Assembly: GCF_009827535.1 (NCBI RefSeq)
Contig: NZ_WTYN01000005.1
Span: 1-64,000, forward strand
Source of the DNA: Qipengyuania oceanensis
GTDB lineage: Bacteria > Pseudomonadota > Alphaproteobacteria > Sphingomonadales > Sphingomonadaceae
Direction of reading: 5' to 3'
Length of the DNA: 64,000 nt
The notes beneath the pieces were generated by a model. The model saw only the letters and a program-made list of their open reading frames with translations. It had not been told where the DNA came from and did not search any database. Positions within the stretch are counted from its first letter, which is position 1, and each line of letters starts with the position of its first letter. A program made the position numbers and the translations under genes. This document shows, piece by piece, positions 1-8,345 of the stretch.

Positions 1-49
1 TTCAGCAGCTCCTTTCAAGCCGTAAATAGCCGGTTCTCTAACTCTCAAA

Positions 50-325
50 ATGGACCACTTTCTTGGGGGAAGGTCACTCACTCACAATGGCGTATTCTTG
101 GAAAAAGCAATGAGCGAGACGTGAGTATCCAAAGATGGAATTCGATCAGTTCTTCGTGAACACGGAACGATGGATAAGGACGAGGCAAATTGGGTGATTT
201 TTGAAACTGACGGCAGAATGACAGTGATCCCCAGAAACGAGGTCAACCTCAGGCACGCAGATGCGATGCAAGATGTCGAGATTATGGATGAACTTGACCA
301 GAATGGGGACCGCGAGCAAATATAA
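50..325 (+). pseudogene. Decayed DUF421 (YetF/YcaP-type) membrane protein, C-terminal remnant
   Basis: In the frame of position 50 the translation reads like the cytoplasmic C-terminal domain of DUF421 proteins: a GGRSLTHNG-like 'EGRPTLL..NG' segment, LEKAMSE, VSKDGIRSVLREHG and WVIFETDGRMTVIP. A TGA at 122-124 breaks the frame where family members usually have Arg in an 'ERVSKDEI'-like stretch, so a CGA to TGA change is the simplest explanation. Sequence further upstream is out of frame and the membrane helices are absent or lie before the window. An ATG at 170 could still give a 51-residue product, but it would lack half the domain. I call it a pseudogene. The family match is from recognition of the motif pattern only. 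Confidence 0.6.
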
Positions 326-427
326 TTGGCCATAACTAGAGATGGCCATCTCTTTGCTGACTAGAGGCAACTTGCGAAATGCTGGCCATCTTGAACTCTT
401 GCTCGCAGAAATTTCAAGGCTTTCGAC

Positions 428-628
428 ATGGATGACGAGAAACGCACACTTCAGCACAAACTTCAGAATGCGGAGCAAGAGAAGCGCGCACTTAAAAGCC
501 TGCTAGATAAGGCAGCGGATGAAATTGATGATCTGGCTGAAGCGGATTGTTCTCAATCTGCGATTGAAAGAGCGAAGACTCAAGCTGAACGTTTGAGAAA
601 AATTGGGAATCCGAACTCCGAGTCCTGA
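428..628 (+). CDS. Small coiled-coil protein of unknown function
   Basis: This 66-residue ORF is rich in Lys, Glu, Asp, Gln and Leu and is predicted by eye to be almost entirely helical, with heptad-like leucines (residues 10-65). It has one Cys, no signal peptide and no membrane segment. An AAGG lies about 10 bases before the ATG. It sits alone between a decayed DUF421 gene and the CPBP gene, in sequence clearly less GC-rich than the rest of the window. I do not recognise a family. It could be a real accessory gene or a chance ORF, because the flanking DNA looks degraded. Confidence 0.4.
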   Translation: MDDEKRTLQHKLQNAEQEKRALKSLLDKAADEIDDLAEADCSQSAIERAKTQAERLRKIGNPNSES

Positions 629-729
629 CTGCACTCCAAAATACGACCGCGTTATGCACTGCTTCATTGGACATGTCGGTTCATGCCCAATGGCGGATAA
701 TCCATGGTCTGCTATTGCTCCGATCGAAG

Positions 730-1395
730 CTACCAACCACGATACAGCGAATAGATTCCCCAAGTGTCGACCAGTGCGTGTGCGAGGAAAAGACTCCACA
801 AGTTTCGATCGCTTCGAAAAAAGATCCAGCCGAAAAGCACCCCGACGAGAAATACTGACGCTAATCCGACTGGTCCTTGGGCATAATGCGGAATGGCAAA
901 GGCCATCGCGCCAACCAAGATAGCTGCCCAACGGCCAGCGTTGCCTTGGCGAACAATCCGCGAAAGTTGATGCAAAAGAAATCCGCGATAGATAATTTCC
1001 TCTGCGACAGCCGCGCTAAACATCGCGTATGCCCATAGGCGTAGCGCTGCCTGCTCGTTACCTCTCAATGGTCCATAAGCAGCATGATCGGTCTCAATTG
1101 AGAACACCCGTTCTATCAGCGGAAGAATGAGTTCACCGATTATCAGAGTGGCGCCAAGTGCGCCGCCTGCGGCCCACAGCATCGTACTCCCAGGTCGGCG
1201 CGGGAGTGTCAGACCAACTGGCGCAAGACCTCGATCTTCTATCCAGATCCAGATCAAGGCTATCGCGGCGATTATGGGAACTTTAAACGGGAAGGGTATG
1301 GGCGCTGCCAGGGCACCTGCGAAGAATAGAGCAACCAGAATTGCACGAGCTGGTTTGCCGAGCACAATTTTCTCCAAACCGCTTTCAGGCGGCAT
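730..1395 (-). CDS. CPBP family intramembrane metalloprotease (CAAX/Abi type)
   Basis: A 221-residue integral membrane protein with roughly six hydrophobic segments. It carries the family motifs: EExxxR as AEEIIYRGFL (about residues 131-140), a first His in AIPHYAQGP (about 170) and a second His in LFLAHALVDT (about 206). These form the metal site of glutamic-type CAAX/Rce1-like proteases. The start is the ATG at 1395, preceded by AAGG; a TTG directly upstream would add one residue. CPBP proteins can process prenylated proteins or act in bacteriocin immunity or stress. Nothing nearby identifies a substrate. It is divergent from the PRC-barrel gene. Confidence 0.85.
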   Translation of the reverse strand: MPPESGLEKIVLGKPARAILVALFFAGALAAPIPFPFKVPIIAAIALIWIWIEDRGLAPVGLTLPRRPGSTMLWAAGGALGATLIIGELILPLIERVFSIETDHAAYGPLRGNEQAALRLWAYAMFSAAVAEEIIYRGFLLHQLSRIVRQGNAGRWAAILVGAMAFAIPHYAQGPVGLASVFLVGVLFGWIFFRSDRNLWSLFLAHALVDTWGIYSLYRGW

Positions 1396-1576
1396 CAAAT
1401 GCCTTGAGATCGCGGCGGCTTACCCGTGCTGTGCCAGAAATGGCAATCAGATAATCGAAGCAGGACGAGCCTGCTGCACGAATGTCGTGAGGCTGCGGTA
1501 TTACGGAGGCCCGATAGCGGAACTGACCACCTTGATACTCTCGGCACAATCCCATGCCTTATTCGTTGTTTTGGGT

Positions 1577-1617
1577 GAGGAGTTGCCCTCCTGATTCTTT
1601 CAGTTCGGTAACTCCTC
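1577..1617 (+). other. Inverted repeat in the leader of the PRC-barrel gene
   Basis: GAGGAGTTGCC (1577-1587) is complementary to GGTAACTCCTC (1607-1617) over 10 of 11 positions, with a 19-base loop. It ends 30 bases before the PRC-barrel start codon, so in a transcript it would form a hairpin just upstream of the ribosome site. The loop itself holds CCTCC. No T-run follows. It may be an mRNA structure, an operator or chance. Confidence 0.35.
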
Positions 1618-1647
1618 GATCCAAAACCAGAGCAATGGAGAAGGAGT

Positions 1648-2013
1648 ATGCTTGACGAAAAAACCAGAGACCATTCACTGATCGGCAGTGACCGGGTAGA
1701 GGGTACCTCGGTGTATGGCAAAGAAAACAACAAGATCGGATCCGTACAACGGATCATGATCGACAAGCTGTCAGGTCAGGCTCGTGATGTCGAAGTGTCA
1801 GTTGGCGCTTTTCTAGGAATGGGCGGCAAACTTCACAGCCTCCCATGGGAGAAGCTTAAGTACAACAGTGAGCTCGGCGGCTATAAGCTCGACGTAACTG
1901 AAGAGCAGCTGAAGAACGCTCCTACGTACAGCGACAACGACCGCGAGCAGCAGCTCGATCGCGATTATCAATCGAGGGTCTACTCGTATTGGGTCGCCAC
2001 CCCATACTGGTGA
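1648..2013 (+). CDS. PRC-barrel domain protein
   Basis: A 121-residue soluble protein. Residues 10-95 form a PRC-barrel: LIGSDRVEGTSVYGKENNKIG, an IMIDKLSGQARD segment, SVGAFLGMGGKLHSLPWEKL and LGGYKLDVTEEQLKNAP. The Ser/Gly-rich core followed by LPW is typical of the stress-associated PRC-barrel proteins common in Sphingomonadales and Rhizobiales. The ATG has a strong AAGGAG 5 bases upstream. The C-terminal 25 residues are acidic, then Tyr/Trp-rich (YSYWVATPYW). The molecular function of stand-alone PRC-barrel proteins is not established. No EcfG promoter was found upstream; a GGAAC at 1519 lacks a matching -10. Confidence 0.85.
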   Translation: MLDEKTRDHSLIGSDRVEGTSVYGKENNKIGSVQRIMIDKLSGQARDVEVSVGAFLGMGGKLHSLPWEKLKYNSELGGYKLDVTEEQLKNAPTYSDNDREQQLDRDYQSRVYSYWVATPYW

Positions 2014-2340
2014 CACCGAAATCGGCGCCTCGGCCCTGCACGGTGTCGGGGCGCTGATAATTTGAGTATACTCGTCGAGCGAACCGAAACTCTTCATCTT
2101 GGTCGGTTTGACGCCGACATCCGCTTAGTGCTGATGTTTTCCTACGCTTTGCCGCAAATGAAACTTTTTTTCGGAGTAAGCATTTGAAACGACCGTGCAA
2201 TCTCGCAGACTGATTATATTTTGGACTTAAGGACAAATCACACCGAGAACGCTCGTCAAACAGAGAGAATTTGCTGTTTGACTGCCTCCTCCGCCAATGT
2301 GTCTCGCGCAGATGCGCAACTTGCGCGGTTCCGATTCACC
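2014..2340. other. Intergenic stretch without a recognised gene
   Basis: No convincing coding region, tRNA or strong terminator was seen in these 327 bases. It is AT-richer than its surroundings. A 7-bp inverted repeat (CAAACAG at 2257-2263 and CTGTTTG at 2274-2280) lies downstream of the adhesin gene, but no T-run follows it on the minus strand. It is only a weak terminator candidate. Confidence 0.5.
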
Positions 2341-4044
2341 TCAAAATTCGCCTGCGATGCCTGCCTTGACGGTGGCGCTGCTGCCGCCGGCGTAGGTTGC
2401 GCCTGCGGTGATCGCGAAGTCGCCCTCGAAGCGGTGCATGAGCCCGGCCGAGAAGCCGACTTCGCCGCGATGGACCGCGACGTTGCTGGCATAGCTGGTC
2501 CTGCCCGCCTCGCTCGGGAAATGCGGGGTCGCCATGGCGGCGATGGCGGCCAGCCCCTGGCGCGTCTCCTTGCGGTCGACCTCGGCGAGGTCGAACAGGT
2601 CGGTGACCTGGCCCTCGATGCTCGCCACCCGCCCGTCGAGGGCGGCGAACTGCGCATCGGTGACCGCTGCGATCCGGCGCATCGAGGTCTCGACCGCGCC
2701 CAGACCGGCCTGCGTCGCGACTGCCGTGCCCTTGCCGAGCGTGCCGGCGCTGTCGACCGTCACCATGTAGAGCTGCCCGCCGTCCTGTGCCGCGGTGCTC
2801 GCACCGATGTCGCCCAGCGCGACCGAGGAACCGGCCCCGCCGAGCATCACCTGGTTGGCCGCACGCGTGGCAGCCCCGCTGCCGATCGCCACGCCATTGC
2901 CATGAACTGCATTGGCCCCGGCGCCAATCGCCACTGCCATCTCGCCCGCTGCTTGCGCTGACTGGCCGACCACGGTGGCGTTGACGCCGCTGACCAGGGC
3001 TAGTGCGCCGACAGCGGTGCCCTGCGCTCCAATGGCACTGGCCTGATAGCCGAATGCAGAACCATTCTCACCGGATGCCTGTGCCTGGTATCCAACGGCA
3101 GCCGCATTTATACCGGATGCCAGAGTGTTCGACCCGACAGCCAGAGAACCGGTCTGGCCGGCCTCGGCGTTCTGGCCAACAGCCGTCGCATTCTGTCCCG
3201 TTGCCTGGGCCCGCATCCCCAAGGCGCTTGCCTGGTCGCCGCTGGCCACCGCTCGCTGGCCGACAGCCGTCGCATTGCCCCCAGATGCATCTGCGAACAC
3301 CCCCATCGCACTCGCCCCGCCACCGGTGGCCGACGCGATCCCGCCGAGCGCAGTCGCCCCGACGCCTGACGCAATGGTCGAAAACCCGAGCGCCACCGAA
3401 GCCTCGTCACCTGCACTCGAACCCGATCCCAGCGCCAGCGAATACGATCCAGCTGCTTCCGCGCGCGCTCCGATCGCGCTCACCGCGCCCTGCGCGGCGA
3501 CTGCGTCCTGTCCGAATGCGATCGATTCGATACCATGAGCCTGCGATCCGCCCCCGATGGCCAGAGCGAACGGGCGATCGGCGAGCGCCTGGCTGCCGAT
3601 AGCCATTGCGAAATCCGCGAGGCCGAGAACATAGCTTCCGTCGGAGGCGTCGGTGTCGGTCACTGACCCTGCGACCGCACCGCGCCCGATGGCGATCGCG
3701 TCGAAGCCTGCCGCCGCCGACCGGGCACCGATGGCCATGGCGGCAAAGCCTGGCGGCAGATCAGGGATTGTCAGAGGCTCTTCGTCGTCCATGCGCGTTG
3801 CGACCGACCCGGCTCCGATCGCGATTGCGGCGCTGTCGTGCGCGACCGCATTTGCTCCATAGGCGCTGGCGCCCTGGCCCCGGGCGGCTGCACCGGACCC
3901 GCAGGCGATCGTATCCGACGCGGTCGTGGATGAGCCGGAAGCGCTCGCGCCGTCCATTGCGCATTGCTGGGCCATGGCCGGTGCAGCATTACAGGCGAGG
4001 TACCCTAGCACCAGCATCGCGCAGATTCCGCTTCGATCGAACAT
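2341..4044 (-). CDS. YadA-like trimeric autotransporter adhesin
   Basis: This 567-residue protein begins with a Sec signal peptide (residues 1-25, cleavage after AMA). About residues 45-400 are head repeats of about 14 residues built on A(I/V)AIG.GA.A / ATAVGQ.A.A, the left-handed beta-roll of YadA-family heads. A neck/stalk follows (AANQVMLGGAGSSVALGDIGAS, then a coiled coil near 440-490). The last 60-70 residues form the outer-membrane anchor (VAVHRGEVGFSAGLMHRFEG ending ...KAGIAGEF), with the terminal Phe expected for BamA substrates. Trimeric autotransporters bind host or abiotic surfaces; the ligand is unknown here. A strong AAAGGAG precedes the ATG. The gene is divergent from the LOG gene. 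A head-only relative lies at 32026. Confidence 0.88.
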   Translation of the reverse strand: MFDRSGICAMLVLGYLACNAAPAMAQQCAMDGASASGSSTTASDTIACGSGAAARGQGASAYGANAVAHDSAAIAIGAGSVATRMDDEEPLTIPDLPPGFAAMAIGARSAAAGFDAIAIGRGAVAGSVTDTDASDGSYVLGLADFAMAIGSQALADRPFALAIGGGSQAHGIESIAFGQDAVAAQGAVSAIGARAEAAGSYSLALGSGSSAGDEASVALGFSTIASGVGATALGGIASATGGGASAMGVFADASGGNATAVGQRAVASGDQASALGMRAQATGQNATAVGQNAEAGQTGSLAVGSNTLASGINAAAVGYQAQASGENGSAFGYQASAIGAQGTAVGALALVSGVNATVVGQSAQAAGEMAVAIGAGANAVHGNGVAIGSGAATRAANQVMLGGAGSSVALGDIGASTAAQDGGQLYMVTVDSAGTLGKGTAVATQAGLGAVETSMRRIAAVTDAQFAALDGRVASIEGQVTDLFDLAEVDRKETRQGLAAIAAMATPHFPSEAGRTSYASNVAVHRGEVGFSAGLMHRFEGDFAITAGATYAGGSSATVKAGIAGEF

Positions 4045-4223
4045 AGCAAGCTCCTTTGCATTGGCTCCAGCCCGACTGGCGGCCGGCTACGCAATTGGAC
4101 TTAGGGAAGTTTACGCAGGGCCCGGCACTCCACCCCGTCCGAAGTGGAGGTTTAGCCACCCGATGCGGTAATGTTCGGGGCGACGGCTTGCCGATGTTTT
4201 GCCGCCCGCCTAGGGCGAGCGAC

Positions 4224-5099
4224 ATGACTGACGAAACAGACGACCACACGCTGACAAACCGCAAGTTCTACCGCGCCGAACAGGAAGCGGCGTTTTCGGA
4301 AAGCTCTCCGCTGAGCACGCCGCAGACGCAGCATCCGGCGTATCGGCTCGCGTTTCGCGACACGGATTTCCTGCTGCGCGAGGAACTGCGTCCGGTCCGC
4401 TTCCAGCTGGAATTGCTCAAGCCCGAGATGCTTCTCGACGAAGCCGGCGTGGGATCGACGCTGGTGATGTACGGCTCGGCGCGCATCCCGGCGCCAGAGA
4501 CCGCCGAAGCGCTCGTCGCCAATGCCAGCGACGAGGCGAAGACAGTGGCCCAGCGGCTGGCGGACAAGGCGAAATACTACGACGAGGCCTACAAGCTTGC
4601 GCGGATGGTCAGCGAGAAGTCGATCATCGAGGACGGCAAGCGCCAGTTCGTGATTACTTCGGGCGGCGGCCCGTCGATAATGGAGGCTGCCAACCGGGGG
4701 GCATCGGACGCTGGCGCGGAATCGATCGGGCTTAACATCGTCCTGCCGCACGAGCAGGCACCCAACGCCTATGTCACGCCCTACCTGTCGTTCCAGTTCC
4801 ACTATTTCGCGCTGCGCAAGATGCACTTCCTGCTGCGCGCGCGGGCGGTGGCGGTGTTCCCGGGCGGCTTCGGCACGTTTGACGAATTCTTCGAACTGCT
4901 GACCCTCATCCAGACCGGCAAGATGAAACCGATTCCGATCCTTCTGTTCGGCAAGGACTTCTGGACTCGGGTAATCGATTTCGAGGCCTTCGCCGAGGAA
5001 GGGACCATCAGCAAGGAAGATCTCGACCTGTTCACCTGGTGCGAAACCGCCGAGGAAGCCTGGGCGGAAATCTCCAAGTTCTACGAACTGGAAGGCTGA
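4224..5099 (+). CDS. LOG family protein (TIGR00730-type nucleotide phosphoribohydrolase)
   Basis: A 291-residue Rossmann-like protein with the LOG signatures GGGPSIMEAANRG (about 147-159) and PGGFGTFDE (about 213-221). In characterised relatives these residues hydrolyse cytokinin riboside or purine 5'-monophosphates to free base and ribose 5-phosphate. It is longer than the 190-residue LOG enzymes, with about 75 extra N-terminal residues, as in many proteobacterial homologues. I chose the ATG at 4224; upstream in-frame codons lie in the promoter region shared with the adhesin gene. Its stop overlaps the end of thiD by 19 bases in convergent orientation. Confidence 0.85.
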   Translation: MTDETDDHTLTNRKFYRAEQEAAFSESSPLSTPQTQHPAYRLAFRDTDFLLREELRPVRFQLELLKPEMLLDEAGVGSTLVMYGSARIPAPETAEALVANASDEAKTVAQRLADKAKYYDEAYKLARMVSEKSIIEDGKRQFVITSGGGPSIMEAANRGASDAGAESIGLNIVLPHEQAPNAYVTPYLSFQFHYFALRKMHFLLRARAVAVFPGGFGTFDEFFELLTLIQTGKMKPIPILLFGKDFWTRVIDFEAFAEEGTISKEDLDLFTWCETAEEAWAEISKFYELEG

Positions 5100-5908
5100 A
5101 GCCCGCGCCCGACGGCGTGATGGCCGAGCGGCCCGTGTCCGGCGCCGAAACCCGGTGCGACCTCGATGGCGCGACGCACGAATTGGCGTGCGAGCCGGAC
5201 GGCATGTTCGAGCGACTGGCCGTGGCCGAGCAGCGTGGCGATCGCAGATGACAGCGTGCACCCCGTGCCATGCGTCTGCCGGCTGTCGATGCGCGGATCG
5301 TTGAAGGTCACAGCGCGCGCGTCGCCCGCGCCGATCAGTATGTCGATGATCCGGTCTCCCTCGCCGTGGCCGCCCTTGGCAAGGACGTGGTTCGAATAGG
5401 GAGCGGCGATTTCCTGGGCGGCGCGAGCGACCTCATCCGTGTCGCTCAAGCTCCGCCCGGCGAGATGTTCGAGCTCCGGGATATTGGGGGTGATGAGCGT
5501 GGCGAGCGGAAACAAGCGCTCGCGCATCGCCTCGATCGCATCGGGAGCGATGAGCATCGCCCCCGAGGTCGCGACCATCACCGGATCGAGCACGATCGGC
5601 GTCTGTGGGGCCAGCTTGTGCAGCGCGTCGGCGACGGCGGCGATGATCGGCGCATCGTGCAGCATGCCGATCTTGATCGCGTCGACACCGATGTCGTCGA
5701 TGCAGGAGGCGATCTGCTCGCTCACCATGTCCGCTCCCAGCGGCGCGATCGCCTGGACGCCGACCGTGTTCTGCGCCGTCACCGCGGTAATCGCGGTCAT
5801 CGCGTATCCGCCGAGCATCGCGATCGTCTTGATGTCGGCCTGGATCCCGGCGCCGCCCGAACTGTCGGACCCGGCGATGGCGAGCACGCGCGGTGTCTCG
5901 CGCGTCAT
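5081..5908 (-). CDS. thiD: Hydroxymethylpyrimidine/phosphomethylpyrimidine kinase
   Basis: ThiD phosphorylates HMP and HMP-P with ATP to give HMP-PP for thiamine synthesis. The 275-residue protein has the ribokinase-fold features of the family: GSDSSGGAGIQAD near the N-terminus (13-25), LDPVMVATSG (108-117), LAKGGHG (177-183) and the anion-hole motif HGTGCTLSSA (213-222). The start ATG overlaps the stop of the DUF1272 gene (ATGA), so glmM-DUF1272-thiD form one translationally coupled operon. Confidence 0.93.
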   Translation of the reverse strand: MTRETPRVLAIAGSDSSGGAGIQADIKTIAMLGGYAMTAITAVTAQNTVGVQAIAPLGADMVSEQIASCIDDIGVDAIKIGMLHDAPIIAAVADALHKLAPQTPIVLDPVMVATSGAMLIAPDAIEAMRERLFPLATLITPNIPELEHLAGRSLSDTDEVARAAQEIAAPYSNHVLAKGGHGEGDRIIDILIGAGDARAVTFNDPRIDSRQTHGTGCTLSSAIATLLGHGQSLEHAVRLARQFVRRAIEVAPGFGAGHGPLGHHAVGRGLQPSSS

Positions 5909-6129
5909 GGTGTGAACTTGCGGTCGGTGGATGGGGGGAATTTCTCCTGCAGCTTTCTTGCCCGGGTCGGCCGGTCCATCAGTTCCCCGCCGCAATTGGG
6001 GCAGATGTCATCAAGATTTTCGGCGCAAGTCGCGCAGAAAGTGCATTCGAAGCTGCAGATGAAGGCTCCGGGGCTCTCCGCGGGAAGGTCCGTGCCGCAG
6101 CGTTCGCAGTCGGGACGCATCTCGAGCAT
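5905..6129 (-). CDS. DUF1272 domain-containing zinc-ribbon protein
   Basis: A 74-residue protein with CxxC pairs (CERCG, CSFECTFCATC, CPNCGG), which matches the DUF1272 pattern (LEMRP..E.C...LP...A.ICSFECTFC..CA). The eight cysteines probably bind two zinc ions. The function is unknown. Its start codon shares one base with the glmM stop (TGATG), and its stop overlaps the thiD start, so it is the middle gene of a coupled operon. Confidence 0.88.
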   Translation of the reverse strand: MLEMRPDCERCGTDLPAESPGAFICSFECTFCATCAENLDDICPNCGGELMDRPTRARKLQEKFPPSTDRKFTP

Positions 6130-7466
6130 CAGGCTGCGTCCTGCACGGCCTGACAGACCGCGTCGACGACCCGTTCGACCTGGGCCGCATCGTCCCCTTC
6201 GGCCATGACGCGGATCACCGGCTCAGTCCCCGAAGCGCGGATCACCAGCCGGCCGTTGCCGGAAAGCGTCGCCTCGGCATCGGCGATGGCGGCCTTGACC
6301 GTTTCGTTCTCGAGAGGCTTCCCGCCGGAATAGCGGACATTCTTGAGAAGTTGCGGGACCGGGTCGAACAGGTGGAGCAGCTCGCTGGCGGGCTTGCCCT
6401 CGCGCACCAGGCTCGCGAGCACGCGCAACGCCGCGACCGTGCCGTCACCGGTGGTGCCGTGATCGAGCATGATCATGTGACCCGACTGTTCACCCCCGAC
6501 ATTGAATCCACCGCGCTTCATTTCCTCCAGCACATAGCGGTCACCGACCTTGGTGCGGACCAGGGCCAGGTTGAGGCCGCGCAAATACCGTTCGAGGCCG
6601 AGATTGCTCATGACCGTCGCGACGACTCCTGCGCCGGACAGCTCGCGCTTTTCCGCCATGCGCGTGGCGATGAGGGCCATGATCTGGTCGCCGTCGACCG
6701 TCTGACCTTTCTCGTCGACCACGATCAGACGATCGGCATCACCGTCGAGCGCGAGGCCGATGTCGGCGCCTTCCTCGACCACCTTCGCCTTGATCGCAGC
6801 GAGCGAGGTCGAGCCGACGTCGCGATTGATATTCGTCCCGTTGGGGGTGACGCCGATCGGAATGACTTCCGCGCCCAGTTCCCAGATCGCCGCGGGGGTC
6901 ACCTGGTAAGCCGCCCCGTTCGCGCAATCGAGCACCACTTTAAGCCCGTCGAAGCGGACATGGGCGCCGACCGACTGCTTGACCGCGTGGATGTAGCGGC
7001 CCGAGGCATCGTCGATCCGCCGCGCACGGCCGATCTGTTCCGCCGGGGCGAGTTCCGGATCGCGCTCCATCAGTGTCTCGATCGCCATTTCGGCATCGTC
7101 GGACAGCTTGAACCCGTCGGGGCCGAACAGCTTGATCCCGTTATCCGAATAGGGGTTGTGGCTGGCGGAGATCATCACGCCGAGGTCGGCCCGCATCTCG
7201 CGCGTCAGCAGTGCGATCGCCGGTGTCGGCAGCGGGCCGGTCATAACCACGTCCATGCCGACGCTGGTGAAGCCCGCGACCAGCGCGCTTTCGATCATGT
7301 AGCCCGAAAGCCGCGTGTCCTTGCCGATCACCACCCGGTGGCGATGATCGCCGCGGCGAAAATGCGCGCCCGCCGCCTGGCCGACCCGCATCGCGAGTTC
7401 GGCGGTCATGACATCCTCGTTCGTCCGGCCCCTGATGCCGTCGGTGCCGAAAAACTTGCGTCCCAT
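6129..7466 (-). CDS. glmM: Phosphoglucosamine mutase
   Basis: GlmM interconverts glucosamine-6-P and glucosamine-1-P, the step before GlmU in UDP-GlcNAc synthesis for peptidoglycan and lipid A. The protein is 445 residues, the normal family length. It begins [10 protein letters not shown] and has the active-site serine loop [12 protein letters not shown] (Ser102), the Mg site DGDADR (about 240-245), the sugar-specificity region GGEQSGH and the C-terminal phosphate loop [12 protein letters not shown]. It is the first gene of the glmM-DUF1272-thiD operon. Confidence 0.96.
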   Translation of the reverse strand: MGRKFFGTDGIRGRTNEDVMTAELAMRVGQAAGAHFRRGDHRHRVVIGKDTRLSGYMIESALVAGFTSVGMDVVMTGPLPTPAIALLTREMRADLGVMISASHNPYSDNGIKLFGPDGFKLSDDAEMAIETLMERDPELAPAEQIGRARRIDDASGRYIHAVKQSVGAHVRFDGLKVVLDCANGAAYQVTPAAIWELGAEVIPIGVTPNGTNINRDVGSTSLAAIKAKVVEEGADIGLALDGDADRLIVVDEKGQTVDGDQIMALIATRMAEKRELSGAGVVATVMSNLGLERYLRGLNLALVRTKVGDRYVLEEMKRGGFNVGGEQSGHMIMLDHGTTGDGTVAALRVLASLVREGKPASELLHLFDPVPQLLKNVRYSGGKPLENETVKAAIADAEATLSGNGRLVIRASGTEPVIRVMAEGDDAAQVERVVDAVCQAVQDAA

Positions 7467-7646
7467 CCTTCAGGCGTTCCTTGTTGTGTCCTGCCGCTTG
7501 CGGAGCGCTTGTGGCGGCATATCCCGCCAAAGGGAAGAGGTCGGCGCGAAAGCCGCAGCGCTTGCGGCGCGGCTTGCAACGATTTGGCCGCCCATGCATT
7601 GAATTATCGAACCCGCACACCGGTGGACAAAGAAAAGGGATATCTC

Positions 7647-8258
7647 ATGAGTTTCAGTTTGATCGACCTGCCATTCGACAAGGACGCGCTGGATCCGGCC
7701 ATTTCCGCCGAGACGCTGTCCTATCATCATGGCAAGCATCACCAGGCCTATGTCGACAAGACCAATGCCGCCATCGAAGGCACCGACATGGCCGACGACG
7801 ATCTGGAAACGGTCATCGCCAAGGCCCGCGGATCGAAGCAGGGCCTGTTCAATAACGCGGCCCAGGTATGGAACCATGGCTTCTACTGGCACTCGCTTGC
7901 AGCCGAGAAATCGCACCCGTCGGGCGAATTGAAATCGATGGTCGAAGAAGCCTTTGGCTCGATCGAGGATTTCAACAGCAAGCTCGCCGATCGTGGCGGC
8001 GGCCACTTCGCCAGCGGCTGGGTCTGGCTCGCCGAGAAGGACGGCAAGGTCTCGATCGAGGAAAGCCATGATGCCGACACGCTGGCCGATGGCGATTTCA
8101 ATCCGCTGCTGGTGCTCGACGTGTGGGAGCACGCCTATTACCTCGACCACCAGAACGCCCGGCCGGCCTATCTGAAGGCGGTCATCGAAAACAATCTGAA
8201 CTGGAGCTTCGCTTCGGAAAACCTCGCTCGCGGAGAGACGTGGAAATACCCGTCCTGA
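7647..8258 (+). CDS. sodB: Superoxide dismutase, Fe-type
   Basis: A cytoplasmic 203-residue Fe/Mn superoxide dismutase with no signal peptide. Metal ligands are visible as His27 (SYHHGKHH), His77 (QVWNHGFYW), Asp158 and His162 (LDVWEHAYY). Gln73 in NNAAQVWNH, in the N-terminal domain, points to the Fe-dependent form. AAAAGGGAT precedes the ATG. The gene ends in a hairpin shared with the convergent AI-2E family gene. Confidence 0.95.
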   Translation: MSFSLIDLPFDKDALDPAISAETLSYHHGKHHQAYVDKTNAAIEGTDMADDDLETVIAKARGSKQGLFNNAAQVWNHGFYWHSLAAEKSHPSGELKSMVEEAFGSIEDFNSKLADRGGGHFASGWVWLAEKDGKVSIEESHDADTLADGDFNPLLVLDVWEHAYYLDHQNARPAYLKAVIENNLNWSFASENLARGETWKYPS

Positions 8259-8284
8259 GCTGATCGAAGATTATAAATCGCAAG

Positions 8285-8313
8285 GGCCCGTTCCGCATCG
8301 ATGCGGGGCGGGC
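8285..8313. terminator. Bidirectional hairpin between sodB and the AI-2E transporter gene
   Basis: GGCCCG and CGGGCC enclose a second perfect arm pair, CCGCAT/ATGCGG. The T-content afterwards is modest (TATTGCTATT). Position between two convergent genes supports a shared terminator. Confidence 0.65.
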
Positions 8314-8345
8314 CTATTGCTATTGGGACGCGACGCGGCGGATTT

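Noticed and set aside
1519-1545. GGAAC upstream of the PRC-barrel gene as an EcfG promoter
   Set aside because: The -10 position reads CTCG, so the consensus is not met.
2257-2280. CAAACAG/CTGTTTG inverted repeat as the adhesin terminator
   Set aside because: The stem is only 7 bp, AT-rich and not followed by T on the minus strand.
2341-4044. Repeated 42-base-like pattern resembling a repeat array
   Set aside because: The periodicity is that of YadA head repeats within a coding frame, with variable sequence and no spacers. It is not a CRISPR array.
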